From contig CADCCB010000027.1 in assembly GCA_902799905.1 (NCBI GenBank), positions 1-40,239 of the forward strand: a stretch of 40,239 nucleotides of DNA, written 5' to 3'. The notes beneath the pieces are model-generated. The model was not told where the DNA came from, searched no databases, and saw only the letters and a program-made list of their open reading frames with translations. Of this stretch, positions 8,658 through 16,569 are shown piece after piece. The position numbers and the translations under genes are program-made. How positions within the stretch are numbered: position 1 is the stretch's first letter; each line of letters begins with the position of its first letter. The stretch is from an uncultured Prevotellaceae bacterium (GTDB taxonomy: Bacteria; Bacteroidota; Bacteroidia; Bacteroidales; Bacteroidaceae).

Positions 8658-8802
8658 CGATTTGACGATTTATTATTTTCGGTTTATTGACGATTTTTCG
8701 ATTACACGATTATTCGTTTATCCGATTAAACGATTATTCGTTTATCCGATTACACGATTATCCGATTCTTCGTTTATTCGATTAATCGATTAAACGATTA
8801 AC
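8658..8802. repeat. About 18 octamers of the CGATTANN type
   Basis: From 8691 to 8802 there are fourteen uninterrupted 8-bp units (CGATTACA, CGATTATT, CGTTTATC, CGATTAAA and variants). Four less regular units lie before them, with a single-base slip near 8682. The array fills the gap between two minus-strand genes and runs into the upstream gene: the last six codons of the metallophosphoesterase (VNRLID) and its stop are repeat sequence. Confidence 0.9.
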
Positions 8803-9789
8803 TTTATCATTCCTCCGCAGGGTGATAACCACGATCTCAGGAGTCACCCCCAGGCGGAAAGGAACCACACCGCTCAGACCGCTACTCACATGGAGATAGC
8901 GGCCACCGATGGTATAGAGACCATTGTACTCCTTATAAGCCAGACCGGCTGGCGACAAGCCGAATAGCGATACCTGCCCACCATGGGTATGACCACTGAG
9001 GGTCAACTGGGCGTGGCACTCAGGCAGGATCTTTCTTCGCCAAGCTGTGGGATCGTGCTCAAGCATCACTACGAATTCATCCCTCATAATGCCAGACAAC
9101 GCCCGCTGTATGTTGCCCTTCTTGGGAAAACGCTTGGCATCACCATCGTTCTCCATGCCTGCAACGCAGATATGTTCGTCGCCACGCCTGACGCTGTAAT
9201 GACAGTTGTCGAGCACGGTCCACCCAATCATGTCATCCACCTGACGACGATACTCCATATCGTCCAATTGCTCCATTTCATCGTCAATATACATCGGATA
9301 GTCGTGGTTGCCCTTCACGCTGAAGACACCATCCTTGGCCTTGATGGAGCCCAGCAGGTCGACGAAGGGCATCAGTTCCGTAGGCTTCTTGTTCTGCAGG
9401 TCGCCAGTGAAGACCACCATATCGGCCTGCTGGGCATTAATACTATCGACGGCACGTTCCAGCAACTCAGCGCGACTGCCCGCCAGTGTGCCAGCATGAA
9501 CGTCGGAGAACTGCACGATGGTGTAGCCATCAAACGAAAGCGGCAGGTCGTCGAAGGCAATCTCTACATGTCGCACTTCGAATTGGCGAGGACCAACATA
9601 GGCGCCATAGAGGAAGGCCAACCACAACAGAAAGGTCAGAACGGACGCCAACAGCCTGACCCACCTCTTACGGTTGCGCAATAGCAGCCAGATGAGGCCG
9701 ACTGAAAGCAGGATGAGGATGCCCCACCCGATGTAAATATACGTATCGGGATCGAGCAAGACGAGGAGTATGGTAGAGAGGGTTATCAT
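8782..9789 (-). CDS. Membrane-anchored calcineurin-like metallophosphoesterase
   Basis: This is a 335-residue protein with hydrophobic segments at about 5-36 and 46-64, then a metallophosphoesterase domain. The metal ligands are in order: Asp96 and His98 (FSDVHAG), Asp130 (FTGDL), Asn161 and His162 (KGNHDYP), and SGHTHGGQ near residue 265. This arrangement is typical of YkuE/LpxH-like membrane phosphoesterases; the natural substrate is unknown. Its ATG overlaps the stop of the upstream gene as ATGA (9786-9789), pointing to translational coupling. The C-terminal residues come from an octamer array, so the true ancestral end may have been altered. Confidence 0.88.
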   Translation of the reverse strand: MITLSTILLVLLDPDTYIYIGWGILILLSVGLIWLLLRNRKRWVRLLASVLTFLLWLAFLYGAYVGPRQFEVRHVEIAFDDLPLSFDGYTIVQFSDVHAGTLAGSRAELLERAVDSINAQQADMVVFTGDLQNKKPTELMPFVDLLGSIKAKDGVFSVKGNHDYPMYIDDEMEQLDDMEYRRQVDDMIGWTVLDNCHYSVRRGDEHICVAGMENDGDAKRFPKKGNIQRALSGIMRDEFVVMLEHDPTAWRRKILPECHAQLTLSGHTHGGQVSLFGLSPAGLAYKEYNGLYTIGGRYLHVSSGLSGVVPFRLGVTPEIVVITLRRNDKVNRLID

Positions 9790-10568
9790 AAGTTGGCTAT
9801 AAGGAATTTACGGAGTTCTTCGACGGGCATCTGCCTGCGACGGGCATAGTCCTGCAACTGGTCATCGCCTATCTTGCCTACAGCGAAATAGTGAGCCTGA
9901 GGATGCGACAGCATCAAGCCAGAAACGCTGGCATGGGGGCGCATGGCACCATGCTCAGTGAGGGTGATGCCTATCTGGCGCAGGTCAAGCAGGCGATCGA
10001 GCAGGAAATTGAGACTGGCATCAGGCAGCGAGGGATAGCCCACGGCAGGACGGATGCCCTGAAAATGCTCCTGCTGCATCTCACGAATGCTCAAATGCTC
10101 GTCCTTGGCATAGCCCCAGTAGTGCTTGCGCACCTCCTCATGCAGACGCTCTGCCGTAGCCTCAGCCAAACGGTCGGCCAGGAGTTGCGCCATCATCTTC
10201 TGGTAAGGGTCATCGTCGAAGTCGGACTCCATGCCAGCATCGACGGAAGTAGCGAAGAGCCCCATCTTGGAGGCGAGAGGTGCTACGAAGTCGGCCAGGC
10301 AGAGGAAGTCGCTGCCAGCAGTCTGCTGGCGTAGCATCGGCAGACAGTGTCCACGATCATCAAGCACGATGTCATCACCTTCAGAGTGGACAGTCTCCAA
10401 CAAAAAAAGGGCGTGGGTATGGTATCGGCCCTGAATATTGGCCAGGAAATGTTCGGCCTCACGCTTGATATGCTGTTGCTCTGCTTCGCCTTTCAACTGC
10501 CAGGCGAAGTAGAAATAGGCCCAATTGATGTAGGGCACCACATCGCTGATGTCATAGGTAAGAATCAT
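9786..10568 (-). CDS. Stand-alone methionine synthase reactivation (AdoMet-binding) domain
   Basis: This 260-residue protein matches only the C-terminal activation domain of cobalamin-dependent methionine synthase (MetH). The AdoMet-binding signature GIRPAVGYPSLPD is at 171-183 (Arg173 and Tyr178 in the known binding stretch). ITLTEHGAMRPHASVSG and the conserved HPQAHYFAVGKIGDDQ follow. In full-length MetH this domain binds AdoMet and, with a reductant, remethylates oxidised cobalamin. Here there is no homocysteine, folate or cobalamin-binding domain in the gene or next to it, so the partner must be encoded elsewhere. ATGA overlaps join it to dihydroorotase (10565-10568) and to the metallophosphoesterase (9786-9789). 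The identity is clear; the in vivo partner is inference. Confidence 0.88.
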   Translation of the reverse strand: MILTYDISDVVPYINWAYFYFAWQLKGEAEQQHIKREAEHFLANIQGRYHTHALFLLETVHSEGDDIVLDDRGHCLPMLRQQTAGSDFLCLADFVAPLASKMGLFATSVDAGMESDFDDDPYQKMMAQLLADRLAEATAERLHEEVRKHYWGYAKDEHLSIREMQQEHFQGIRPAVGYPSLPDASLNFLLDRLLDLRQIGITLTEHGAMRPHASVSGLMLSHPQAHYFAVGKIGDDQLQDYARRRQMPVEELRKFLIANL

Positions 10569-11890
10569 CTGAACACCAAGGGCTGGCCAATGTAACTGCG
10601 ATCTACCACACCATTATTATATATAAGGTGTCCGTTGCAGAATGTCTGCTCCACCCGCCAACGGAAAGTATGCCCCTCCAGGGGGCTCCACTTGCACTTG
10701 CTCTCTATCACGTCCTGCGTCACAGTCCATGGGGCGTCAGGGCGCACAATGACCAGGTCGGCCTGATAGCCCTTGCGGATGAAGCCACGCTGACGCACCT
10801 CGAACAACGAGGCAGGGTTGTGGGCCATCAGTTGCACCATACGCTCTATGGAAAGCACCTTCTGGTCGACGAGTTCGAGCATCGCTGGCAGCGAGAACTG
10901 TACCATCGGCATGCCACTGGCCGCACGCACACAGCCGCCCTGCTTCTGGGAAAGCAGATGGGGGGCATGATCAGTAGCAATAGTGGTGATGCGCCCGTCG
11001 TTGAGGGCCTCGCGCAGCATAAACTGGTCAACAGGGCTCTTGATGGCTGGGTTCACCTTGATACGTGTGCCAAGTCGCTGGTAGTCAAGCAAGGAGAAAA
11101 TCAGGTGGCCTACGCAGGCTTCGGCAGTGATAGGACTAGTTATATAATCAAGTTCCTCTGCTGTGGAGAGGTGGGCCACATGCAGACGGGCTCCATGTTT
11201 CTTAGCCAGAGCGACAGCCTTGGTCGTAGAGGCCAGACAAGCCTCCTCGCTACGGATGAAAGGATGGAGGCTGACATCAGGGTCGTCGCCATGTCCTTGC
11301 TTAGCCACCGCCATATTGTGGTTGATGATATCCGTATCCTCGCAGTGAGCCATAATGGGCAACGCTGCCGAGGCAAAAATCTTATTGAGAGCCTCATCAC
11401 GATCCACAAGCATATTACCCGTACTACTACCCATGAAGAGTTTGATGCCAGGCACACGGTGAGGGTCGAGTTGGCTGAAGAGGCTGGTATTGTCGTTAGT
11501 GGCACCAAAGAAGAAGGTGTAGTTCACATGACTGCTATGGGCTGCCCTTTGGAACTTGTCTTCCAAGGCTTCCAGGGTGGTGGTCTGCGGCACGGTATTG
11601 GGCATCTCGAAATAAGATGTCACACCACCAGCAGCGGCAGCACGGCTCTCACTCTCGATGTCGGCCTTCTCCGTCATCCCTGGCTCGCGGAAATGCACGT
11701 GGGTATCAATGATACCTGGGAGAACATAGCAGCCAGAGGCATCTATTTCTTGGTGGATGGTGAAGGGTGGATGGTGAAGGGTGATGGGTGATGGGAGGAT
11801 ATCCACAATCTTTTCATCCTCGATGACGATGGAGCCTTCGAAGCAGCGACCTTCGTTGACAATATGCGCGCCCTTAATGAGTGTTGCCAT
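10565..11890 (-). CDS. pyrC: Dihydroorotase
   Basis: This is a 441-residue amidohydrolase that cyclises carbamoyl aspartate to dihydroorotate in pyrimidine synthesis. The metal-binding HVHFREPG is at 64-71, FEMPNT at about 94-99, HCEDTD near 187, and the catalytic ATDHAPH near 310. This is the class I (allantoinase-like) form. An oddity lies just before the metal motif: residues of about 33-46 (SPITLHHPPFTIHQ) are encoded by heptamer repeats (11751-11792) in a loop that in relatives leads to the VIDAxGCYVLPG strand. The start overlaps the lipoprotein gene by 17 bp, and the stop overlaps the next gene as ATGA. Confidence 0.93.
   Translation of the reverse strand: MATLIKGAHIVNEGRCFEGSIVIEDEKIVDILPSPITLHHPPFTIHQEIDASGCYVLPGIIDTHVHFREPGMTEKADIESESRAAAAGGVTSYFEMPNTVPQTTTLEALEDKFQRAAHSSHVNYTFFFGATNDNTSLFSQLDPHRVPGIKLFMGSSTGNMLVDRDEALNKIFASAALPIMAHCEDTDIINHNMAVAKQGHGDDPDVSLHPFIRSEEACLASTTKAVALAKKHGARLHVAHLSTAEELDYITSPITAEACVGHLIFSLLDYQRLGTRIKVNPAIKSPVDQFMLREALNDGRITTIATDHAPHLLSQKQGGCVRAASGMPMVQFSLPAMLELVDQKVLSIERMVQLMAHNPASLFEVRQRGFIRKGYQADLVIVRPDAPWTVTQDVIESKCKWSPLEGHTFRWRVEQTFCNGHLIYNNGVVDRSYIGQPLVFR
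11751..11792. repeat. Six heptamers inside the dihydroorotase coding sequence
   Basis: Plus-strand units in register are TGGTGGA, TGGTGAA, GGGTGGA, TGGTGAA, GGGTGAT and GGGTGAT. Six units are 42 bp, so the reading frame is kept; a gain or loss of one or two units would break it. Confidence 0.88.
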
Positions 11891-12635
11891 TGCCGTTCAG
11901 AATATCTTGTATGGTGGCATCGTCAATCTCACCGTCATTCAGAGGGGCTACAGGCTCAGCCTTGTGGGTTTCACCAGCATCGGTAACATGCTTGTAGAAC
12001 TCATCCACAATGGCGATACGCTTGAACGTCTCAGGGGCCTTGCTCATGATATGCTCTACCTGTGGCACTGACGAACTCATATGAACGAAGATGAACGGGC
12101 CTAGCACATTCTCGAAATTAGATGTCACGAAGTCAGTCACCAGACTGTCTTCCTGATGCATGATGACTGCGCCCTCGGCTGTCAATATCCGCTCTATCTC
12201 CTGCTCGTCAATACCTTCGAGCAGCATCTGACTGTAGCGATGGTCAAGTTCCTGCATCTGGTTATCAAGACGCGTGTGCTTGTCAAGGAAATCATAGAGT
12301 ATCTCGTTGAGTGGCGTACCCGATACCTTCTGCTGTGCGTTGTCAATACGGATGACAATGTTACCCTTCTCTACCACCAGAGGCATGATACTCTGCTCAC
12401 CCATATAGAGCGTGGCCATATAGGTCGTATCAAGCAACCCTGCGAAACGGAACTCTCCGTGAACCACCTCACAGGAATCAAGGTTCGAGAGATCTTTCTC
12501 CTTAAAAACCTTCAGGTAGAGTTTGCTGCCGTCGAGGACTGACACCGTCGACGATCCTTGGATATTGTACTGTTCGGCACATGACACCAATACAGACACA
12601 CAGGCAATCAGGTAAAGTACTTTCTTCATAGACAT
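11874..12635 (-). CDS. DUF4369-type lipoprotein
   Basis: This is a 253-residue predicted lipoprotein. The signal peptide ends in the lipobox LVSC (Cys19), so the mature protein should be lipid-anchored. The N-terminal half (about 25-110), with GSKLYLKVF, GEFRFAGLLDT and MPLVVEKGNI, fits the DUF4369 beta-domain common in Bacteroidetes. The second half is helical and acidic. Many DUF4369 proteins carry a C-terminal thioredoxin domain, but no CxxC motif is present here. ATGs at 12635 and 12629 are both possible. It opens a run with pyrC (17-bp overlap), the MetH reactivation domain and the phosphoesterase. Function unknown. Confidence 0.72.
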   Translation of the reverse strand: MSMKKVLYLIACVSVLVSCAEQYNIQGSSTVSVLDGSKLYLKVFKEKDLSNLDSCEVVHGEFRFAGLLDTTYMATLYMGEQSIMPLVVEKGNIVIRIDNAQQKVSGTPLNEILYDFLDKHTRLDNQMQELDHRYSQMLLEGIDEQEIERILTAEGAVIMHQEDSLVTDFVTSNFENVLGPFIFVHMSSSVPQVEHIMSKAPETFKRIAIVDEFYKHVTDAGETHKAEPVAPLNDGEIDDATIQDILNGNGNTH

Positions 12636-12649
12636 TTATTCTGCACGTG

Positions 12650-12657
12650 CAAATGTA
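12650..12657 (-). promoter_or_regulatory. -7 element for the lipoprotein-pyrC operon
   Basis: TACATTTG on the minus strand (complement of 12650-12657) lies 15-20 bp before the start codon. No good TTTG is seen at the expected -33 position, only TTTC. Confidence 0.45.
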
Positions 12658-12677
12658 CAACGATATATTGAACTACG

Positions 12678-12713
12678 AAAAAAAATTTGCGCAATTTAAA
12701 ACATTTGCGCAAA
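12678..12713 (-). terminator. Rho-independent terminator after the small membrane protein
   Basis: On the minus strand the palindrome TTTGCGCAA / TTGCGCAAA (12705-12713 with 12686-12694) forms a 9-bp stem with a 10-base loop. It is followed by a run of eight T. It starts 3 bp after the stop at 12717 and separates the dnaX-side operon from the lipoprotein-pyrC operon. Confidence 0.8.
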
Positions 12714-12716
12714 CTT

Positions 12717-13118
12717 TTATAGTTTTTTTGCCTCTTTTTCCAGTTCCTTGCTTATTCGGAAGGTTGTATACAGTTGTAAGATAGCAGCAAGGAGGAGCGT
12801 CACCACCCAGTTGTTTTGGACATAATTAACATAGTTGAGCCATTCAAGACCGAAAGAATTTCCTTCGTTGGCAATCATCAGCACACCCGTCAGAAGGAGC
12901 AGCAGGTCGCTGAGAACCTGGATGCGCAGCAGACGACGGACAACAAAATTGTTACCCTCATAGCGCTGCATCATCTGTACGACCGCATAGCAAACGGCAC
13001 CAAGAGAGAAGACATAGGCATAGTAAGACCAATGGACAATACTGCTGGCGGCTCCGACAACCATCAGCACTGCTCCAAAAACGAAGACGGCGTTCTGCCA
13101 CTTACTCAGTGGTTTCAT
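12717..13118 (-). CDS. Small integral membrane protein, unknown function
   Basis: This is a 133-residue protein with four likely membrane helices (about 10-28, 34-50, 64-82 and 100-120) and a basic Lys/Glu-rich C-terminus (ISKELEKEAKKL). The start at 13118 (MKPLSKWQNA) is preferred to 13157 because the longer version adds a non-membrane stretch inside the preceding gene. The chosen start overlaps the septum-initiator gene by 17 bp, suggesting coupled translation. I do not recognise a named family; the link to cell division is only positional. Confidence 0.7.
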   Translation of the reverse strand: MKPLSKWQNAVFVFGAVLMVVGAASSIVHWSYYAYVFSLGAVCYAVVQMMQRYEGNNFVVRRLLRIQVLSDLLLLLTGVLMIANEGNSFGLEWLNYVNYVQNNWVVTLLLAAILQLYTTFRISKELEKEAKKL

Positions 13119-13455
13119 CCTCCGACTGCTTGCTAAACGGTGTCCGCTGATCGTCACTCAGCACGAAGATGTCCTCATCAGCATGCTTCATGAAATAGCG
13201 CTCTCTGGCAATTTCCTCCATCGCCTTGGGATCGGTCTGCAACTGATGGATGCGTGCCTGATGGTGCGAATACTCCCCCTCGTAGTATTCAATCTCTTCA
13301 TTCAGTTCGCTGATGCGCTGTTTGTTGCCCAGATGAGCGAGCACGCTGCTGGAACCTACAAAACCTATTAACACGACGCCAAGCACCAACACCACGATGT
13401 ACTTCATGTATGGGATGTTGACGAAAGCCTTCAGTAAGTCCTTTATCTTCTTCAT
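13102..13455 (-). CDS. FtsB/DivIC-like septum formation initiator
   Basis: This 117-residue bitopic protein has a short cytoplasmic N-terminus, one membrane helix (about 18-37) and a coiled coil (about 42-75, QRISELNEEIEYYEGEY). The DivIC-type motif ends in AMEEIARERYFMKHADEDIFVL. Such proteins join the FtsQ/FtsL divisome subcomplex at midcell. It lies 11 bp downstream of dnaX and overlaps the membrane-protein gene, so the three form an operon. The length is normal for the family. Confidence 0.87.
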   Translation of the reverse strand: MKKIKDLLKAFVNIPYMKYIVVLVLGVVLIGFVGSSSVLAHLGNKQRISELNEEIEYYEGEYSHHQARIHQLQTDPKAMEEIARERYFMKHADEDIFVLSDDQRTPFSKQSEDETTE

Positions 13456-13466
13456 ATCTCTTGTTT

Positions 13467-15224
13467 TTATGCTAATTCCAAATCAAACTGTTTCCATAGT
13501 TTCCCCACCGACGGATTCTGCTTGACCATCAACTCAAACTGTTCGCGACGAGTGAGTATCTTCTCCACTTCACCCTTCTCGGCTACTGACACCGTGAGGG
13601 TGATAAAACTATTATGCAGATGGAGTTTCAGGGTGTTGACGATGCTACCCTTAATCTGTTCCACCTCTGCCTTTATCATCTCGTTGGCAACGACCACCTC
13701 TACGGCAGGCATCTCCTTGATGACAGGATTCATATTCTTCATGCGCGAGGCGATGCCACTTAGTTTCTGAGGCATGCGGTTGCACATGGACATCCATTGC
13801 AGTTCGAGATCCTCCTGGGTGAAGGTCGCGTTCTCTGGGCCTTGCTCTGTCTCGATGCCCTGAGTGCCTGGCAGGATCTGCATCTTCGAAGGTTTGCCTT
13901 GCTGACGCAGATTGTTCCACGACAGGCCGAGACTGGAGACTTTCACGACAGTCTTCTGAGGCTGAGAAGCCTGAGATGTCTGCTGGCTCTGGACACTCTG
14001 AACACTCCTATGATTCTTGGGCGCAGCAGCGGCCACCTGCATAACCGGCTGTTGGGGCTGCGTCTGACGAATCAGTTGCTTAAACAGGGATTTCAATCTT
14101 CTGGGCTTACGCCCATTGGCAGGCCCCTCGTCAGGCTGTGTCAACTGGGCTATCTCGATGAGTGTCAGTTCTACCAGCAGTCGTTTATTGCTGGACTGCC
14201 GATAGTTGATATCACACTGATTCATCAGGCGCAGGGCAGCGTAGAGGAAACGGGTATCGGCTTTGCCAGCCTGCTCTGTGTATCGCTGTCGAGCCTGTTC
14301 GCTCACCTCCAACAGGGGCAGTGTCTGGGAGTCCTTAGCCATCAGCACATTACGCACATGTTTGGCCAGTCCCTGGATGAGTAGTCCACCATCGAACCCT
14401 TTGTTCACCACATCGTTGAGCAATACCATGATATCGCTCACCTTATTCTGGATGGAGAGATCGACGATGCGGAAGTAATATTCCGAGTCGAGCACGTTCA
14501 GGTCTTCAATCACTTTCTGATAGGTGATATTTCCCTGGCAGAACGATGCAGCCTGGTCGAAGATGCTCAAGGCGTCACGCATACCGCCGTCAGCTTTCTC
14601 GGCAATGACGGCCAGTGCCTCCTCTTCATACTTGATGCCCTCCTTCTCAGCCACACCTTTCAGGTGCTGAATGGTGTTCTGCACCGTCATGCGCTCGAAG
14701 TCATAGATCTGACAGCGCGAGAGGATCGTGGGCAATATCTTGTGCTTCTCTGTAGTGGCCAGGATGAAGATGACATGTGCAGGCGGTTCCTCCAGCGTCT
14801 TAAGGAAGGCGTTGAAGGCTGCCGTAGACAGCATATGTACCTCGTCAATGATAAAGACCTTGTACTTACCCACCTGCGGCGGAATGCGGGTCTGCTCCAT
14901 CAGTGTCTTGATATGCTCCACCGAATTGTTGGAAGCCGCGTCAAGTTCGAAGATATTCAGCGAGCGCTGCTCGTTGAACGACTGGCAACTTTCGCACTCA
15001 TTGCAAGCCTCTCCATCGGCAGTGGGATTCTGACAGTTGATGGCCTTGGCAAAGATACGCGCACAGGTGGTCTTCCCCACCCCTCGCGGACCGCAGAACA
15101 GGTAGGCATGGGCCAGTTTGCCGCTCTTCACCGCATTCTTCAGCGTGGTGGTAAGGGCCGACTGTCCCACGACCGTGTCGAATGACATCGGACGGTATTT
15201 TCGTGCCGAAACAATATACTCCAT
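13467..15224 (-). CDS. dnaX: DNA polymerase III subunit gamma/tau
   Basis: This is a 585-residue clamp-loader ATPase. Walker A GPRGVGKTT lies at 45-53. The zinc-binding cysteines are 64, 74, 77 and 80, Walker B with the DEVH box is at about 124-130, and the SRC sensor sits in ILSRCQIYDF. Residues after about 360 form a Gln/Ser-rich linker and a tau-like C-terminal domain. It loads the sliding clamp at replication forks. I saw no A-rich slippery site like that of E. coli dnaX, so a separate gamma product by frameshifting is not indicated. Transcription probably starts from one or both of the repeated promoters at 15248-15364. Confidence 0.95.
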   Translation of the reverse strand: MEYIVSARKYRPMSFDTVVGQSALTTTLKNAVKSGKLAHAYLFCGPRGVGKTTCARIFAKAINCQNPTADGEACNECESCQSFNEQRSLNIFELDAASNNSVEHIKTLMEQTRIPPQVGKYKVFIIDEVHMLSTAAFNAFLKTLEEPPAHVIFILATTEKHKILPTILSRCQIYDFERMTVQNTIQHLKGVAEKEGIKYEEEALAVIAEKADGGMRDALSIFDQAASFCQGNITYQKVIEDLNVLDSEYYFRIVDLSIQNKVSDIMVLLNDVVNKGFDGGLLIQGLAKHVRNVLMAKDSQTLPLLEVSEQARQRYTEQAGKADTRFLYAALRLMNQCDINYRQSSNKRLLVELTLIEIAQLTQPDEGPANGRKPRRLKSLFKQLIRQTQPQQPVMQVAAAAPKNHRSVQSVQSQQTSQASQPQKTVVKVSSLGLSWNNLRQQGKPSKMQILPGTQGIETEQGPENATFTQEDLELQWMSMCNRMPQKLSGIASRMKNMNPVIKEMPAVEVVVANEMIKAEVEQIKGSIVNTLKLHLHNSFITLTVSVAEKGEVEKILTRREQFELMVKQNPSVGKLWKQFDLELA

Positions 15225-15247
15225 ACGATTTTTGCTATTTGCGCTTG

Positions 15248-15278
15248 CAAAGATAGTGAAAATCGAGAGAAATACAAA
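15248..15278 (-). promoter_or_regulatory. dnaX promoter, proximal copy
   Basis: On the minus strand TTTG (complement of 15275-15278), a 19-bp spacer and TATCTTTG (complement of 15248-15255) match the Bacteroidetes consensus exactly. It lies about 24 bp before the dnaX ATG. Confidence 0.85.
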
Positions 15279-15333
15279 ATAAAAAACATTTTATTTTTAT
15301 TTCCGAGATGCATCCTATCTTCGACCGTCAAGT

Positions 15334-15364
15334 CAAAGATAGTGAAAATCGAGAGAAATACAAA
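15334..15364 (-). promoter_or_regulatory. dnaX promoter, distal duplicated copy
   Basis: The same TTTG-N19-TATCTTTG promoter is present 86 bp further upstream in the second copy of the tandem repeat. Both elements and the spacer are intact. A third TATCTTTG (complement of 15420-15427) remains but lacks a -33 TTTG. Confidence 0.8.
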
Positions 15365-15427
15365 ATAAAAAACATTTTATTTTTATTTCCGAGATGCATC
15401 CTATCTTCGACGATCAAGTCAAAGATA

Positions 15428-15494
15428 GTGAAAAGTGAGGAATTTGCTACCGCCATCTCTTTTGATGTGCGGTAGCAAATTCCTCACTTTTCAC
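15428..15494. terminator. Perfect 26-bp stem between asnA and dnaX
   Basis: Arms 15428-15453 and 15469-15494 are perfectly complementary. The 15-base loop can add a CATC/GATG pairing. The stem lies 15 bp after the asnA stop and could end or protect the asnA transcript, but no T-run follows on either strand, so intrinsic termination is uncertain. One arm begins with the heptamer-like GTGAAAAGTGAGG also seen in the GH3 gene. Confidence 0.6.
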
Positions 15495-15508
15495 TTTTCC
15501 CTATTACC

Positions 15509-16546
15509 TTAAATCAGCGGCATTCCAAGTGCCTTGCACTCTTCACGCATGTCATCTGGCCAGATACTAGCCTGAATCTCACCGATATGAGCCTTATGGA
15601 GCAGCACCATACACAGACGACTCTGCCCGATACCACCACCAATGCTGAGTGGCAACTTATCGTTGAGCAGTTGCTGATGGAAGAAGAGTTGCTCACGAGC
15701 CTCCTGACCCTCCAGTTGCAACTGACGCAGAAGCGACTCCTTGTTCACACGGATACCCATTGACGAGAGTTCGAACGAACGGCCCAGAACGGGATACCAG
15801 ATCAGGATATCGCCATTGAGACCCCGCAAGCCATTCTCGGCTACCGTCGACCAGTCATCATAGTCGGGAGCACGTCCGTCGTGCTTCTCCCCATTGGAGA
15901 GTTTGCCACCAATACCTATAATAAAGACGGCACCGTAGGCCTCACAGATAGCATCCTCACGCTCCTTCGGTTTCTTGTCAGGATACATCTGCAGCAATTC
16001 CTCAGCATGGATGAAATGAATTTTTTCAGGCAGGAAAGGCTTGATTTGCGGATAAGACTCACATACCAGATACTCTGTGCGACGGATAGCGGAATAGATT
16101 CGTTCTACGATATTCTTCAGGAAAGCCAGCGTACGCTCTTCCTTGCCAATCACAGCCTCCCAGTCCCACTGGTCAACATATAGCGAGTGCAGGTTATCCA
16201 GTTCCTCGTCGGCACGGATAGCGTTCATATCGGTATAGATGCCATAGCCCCGTTCTATCTCATACTCGGCCAGCGTCAGTCGCTTCCACTTGGCCAGCGA
16301 GTGAACCACCTCAGCACGGGCATCGCCCAGGTCCTTGATGGGGAAAGTGACAGCACGCTCCACACCGTTCAGGTCATCATTGATGCCCAAGCCCTTCAAC
16401 ACGAAAAGGGGAGCCGTAACACGACGCAGACGCAGTTCAGTACTTAAGTTAGTCTGAAAAAACTCTTTTATCAATTTGATGCCCTGCTCTGTCTGTCGCA
16501 TATCGAGCAGGCGCTGATAGCCTATCGGCTTGATTACTTGACTCAT
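15509..16546 (-). CDS. asnA: Aspartate--ammonia ligase (asparagine synthetase A)
   Basis: This is a 345-residue enzyme that makes asparagine from aspartate, ammonia and ATP. It has the class II aminoacyl-tRNA-synthetase-like fold. Family segments are visible: ETs such as LRLRRVTAPLFV, VHSLAKWKR, YTDMNAIRADE, LHSLYVDQWDWE, HDGRAPDYDDW and the late GGGIGQSRL motif. The length matches AsnA. It has its own consensus promoter (16570-16600) and is followed by a strong hairpin before dnaX. Confidence 0.95.
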   Translation of the reverse strand: MSQVIKPIGYQRLLDMRQTEQGIKLIKEFFQTNLSTELRLRRVTAPLFVLKGLGINDDLNGVERAVTFPIKDLGDARAEVVHSLAKWKRLTLAEYEIERGYGIYTDMNAIRADEELDNLHSLYVDQWDWEAVIGKEERTLAFLKNIVERIYSAIRRTEYLVCESYPQIKPFLPEKIHFIHAEELLQMYPDKKPKEREDAICEAYGAVFIIGIGGKLSNGEKHDGRAPDYDDWSTVAENGLRGLNGDILIWYPVLGRSFELSSMGIRVNKESLLRQLQLEGQEAREQLFFHQQLLNDKLPLSIGGGIGQSRLCMVLLHKAHIGEIQASIWPDDMREECKALGMPLI

Positions 16547-16569
16547 AATGGTTGTCCTTAATTTAGCCG

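Larger units (their letters stand above)
15248..15434. repeat. 86-bp tandem duplication carrying the dnaX promoter
   Basis: Two full copies (15248-15333 and 15334-15419) differ at only two or so bases (CGACCGTC versus CGACGATC). A 15-bp start of a third copy (15420-15434) follows. The unit contains a complete promoter. Confidence 0.93.

Noticed and set aside
7737-8802. Possible CRISPR array
   Set aside because: Units are 7 and 8 bp with no spacers of 30 bp or more and no cas genes.
10628-11791. 387-codon open frame opposite dihydroorotase
   Set aside because: Antisense shadow of pyrC; no family features.
13467-15224. Programmed frameshift making a short gamma subunit from dnaX
   Set aside because: No A-rich slippery heptamer with a following stem was seen in the linker region.
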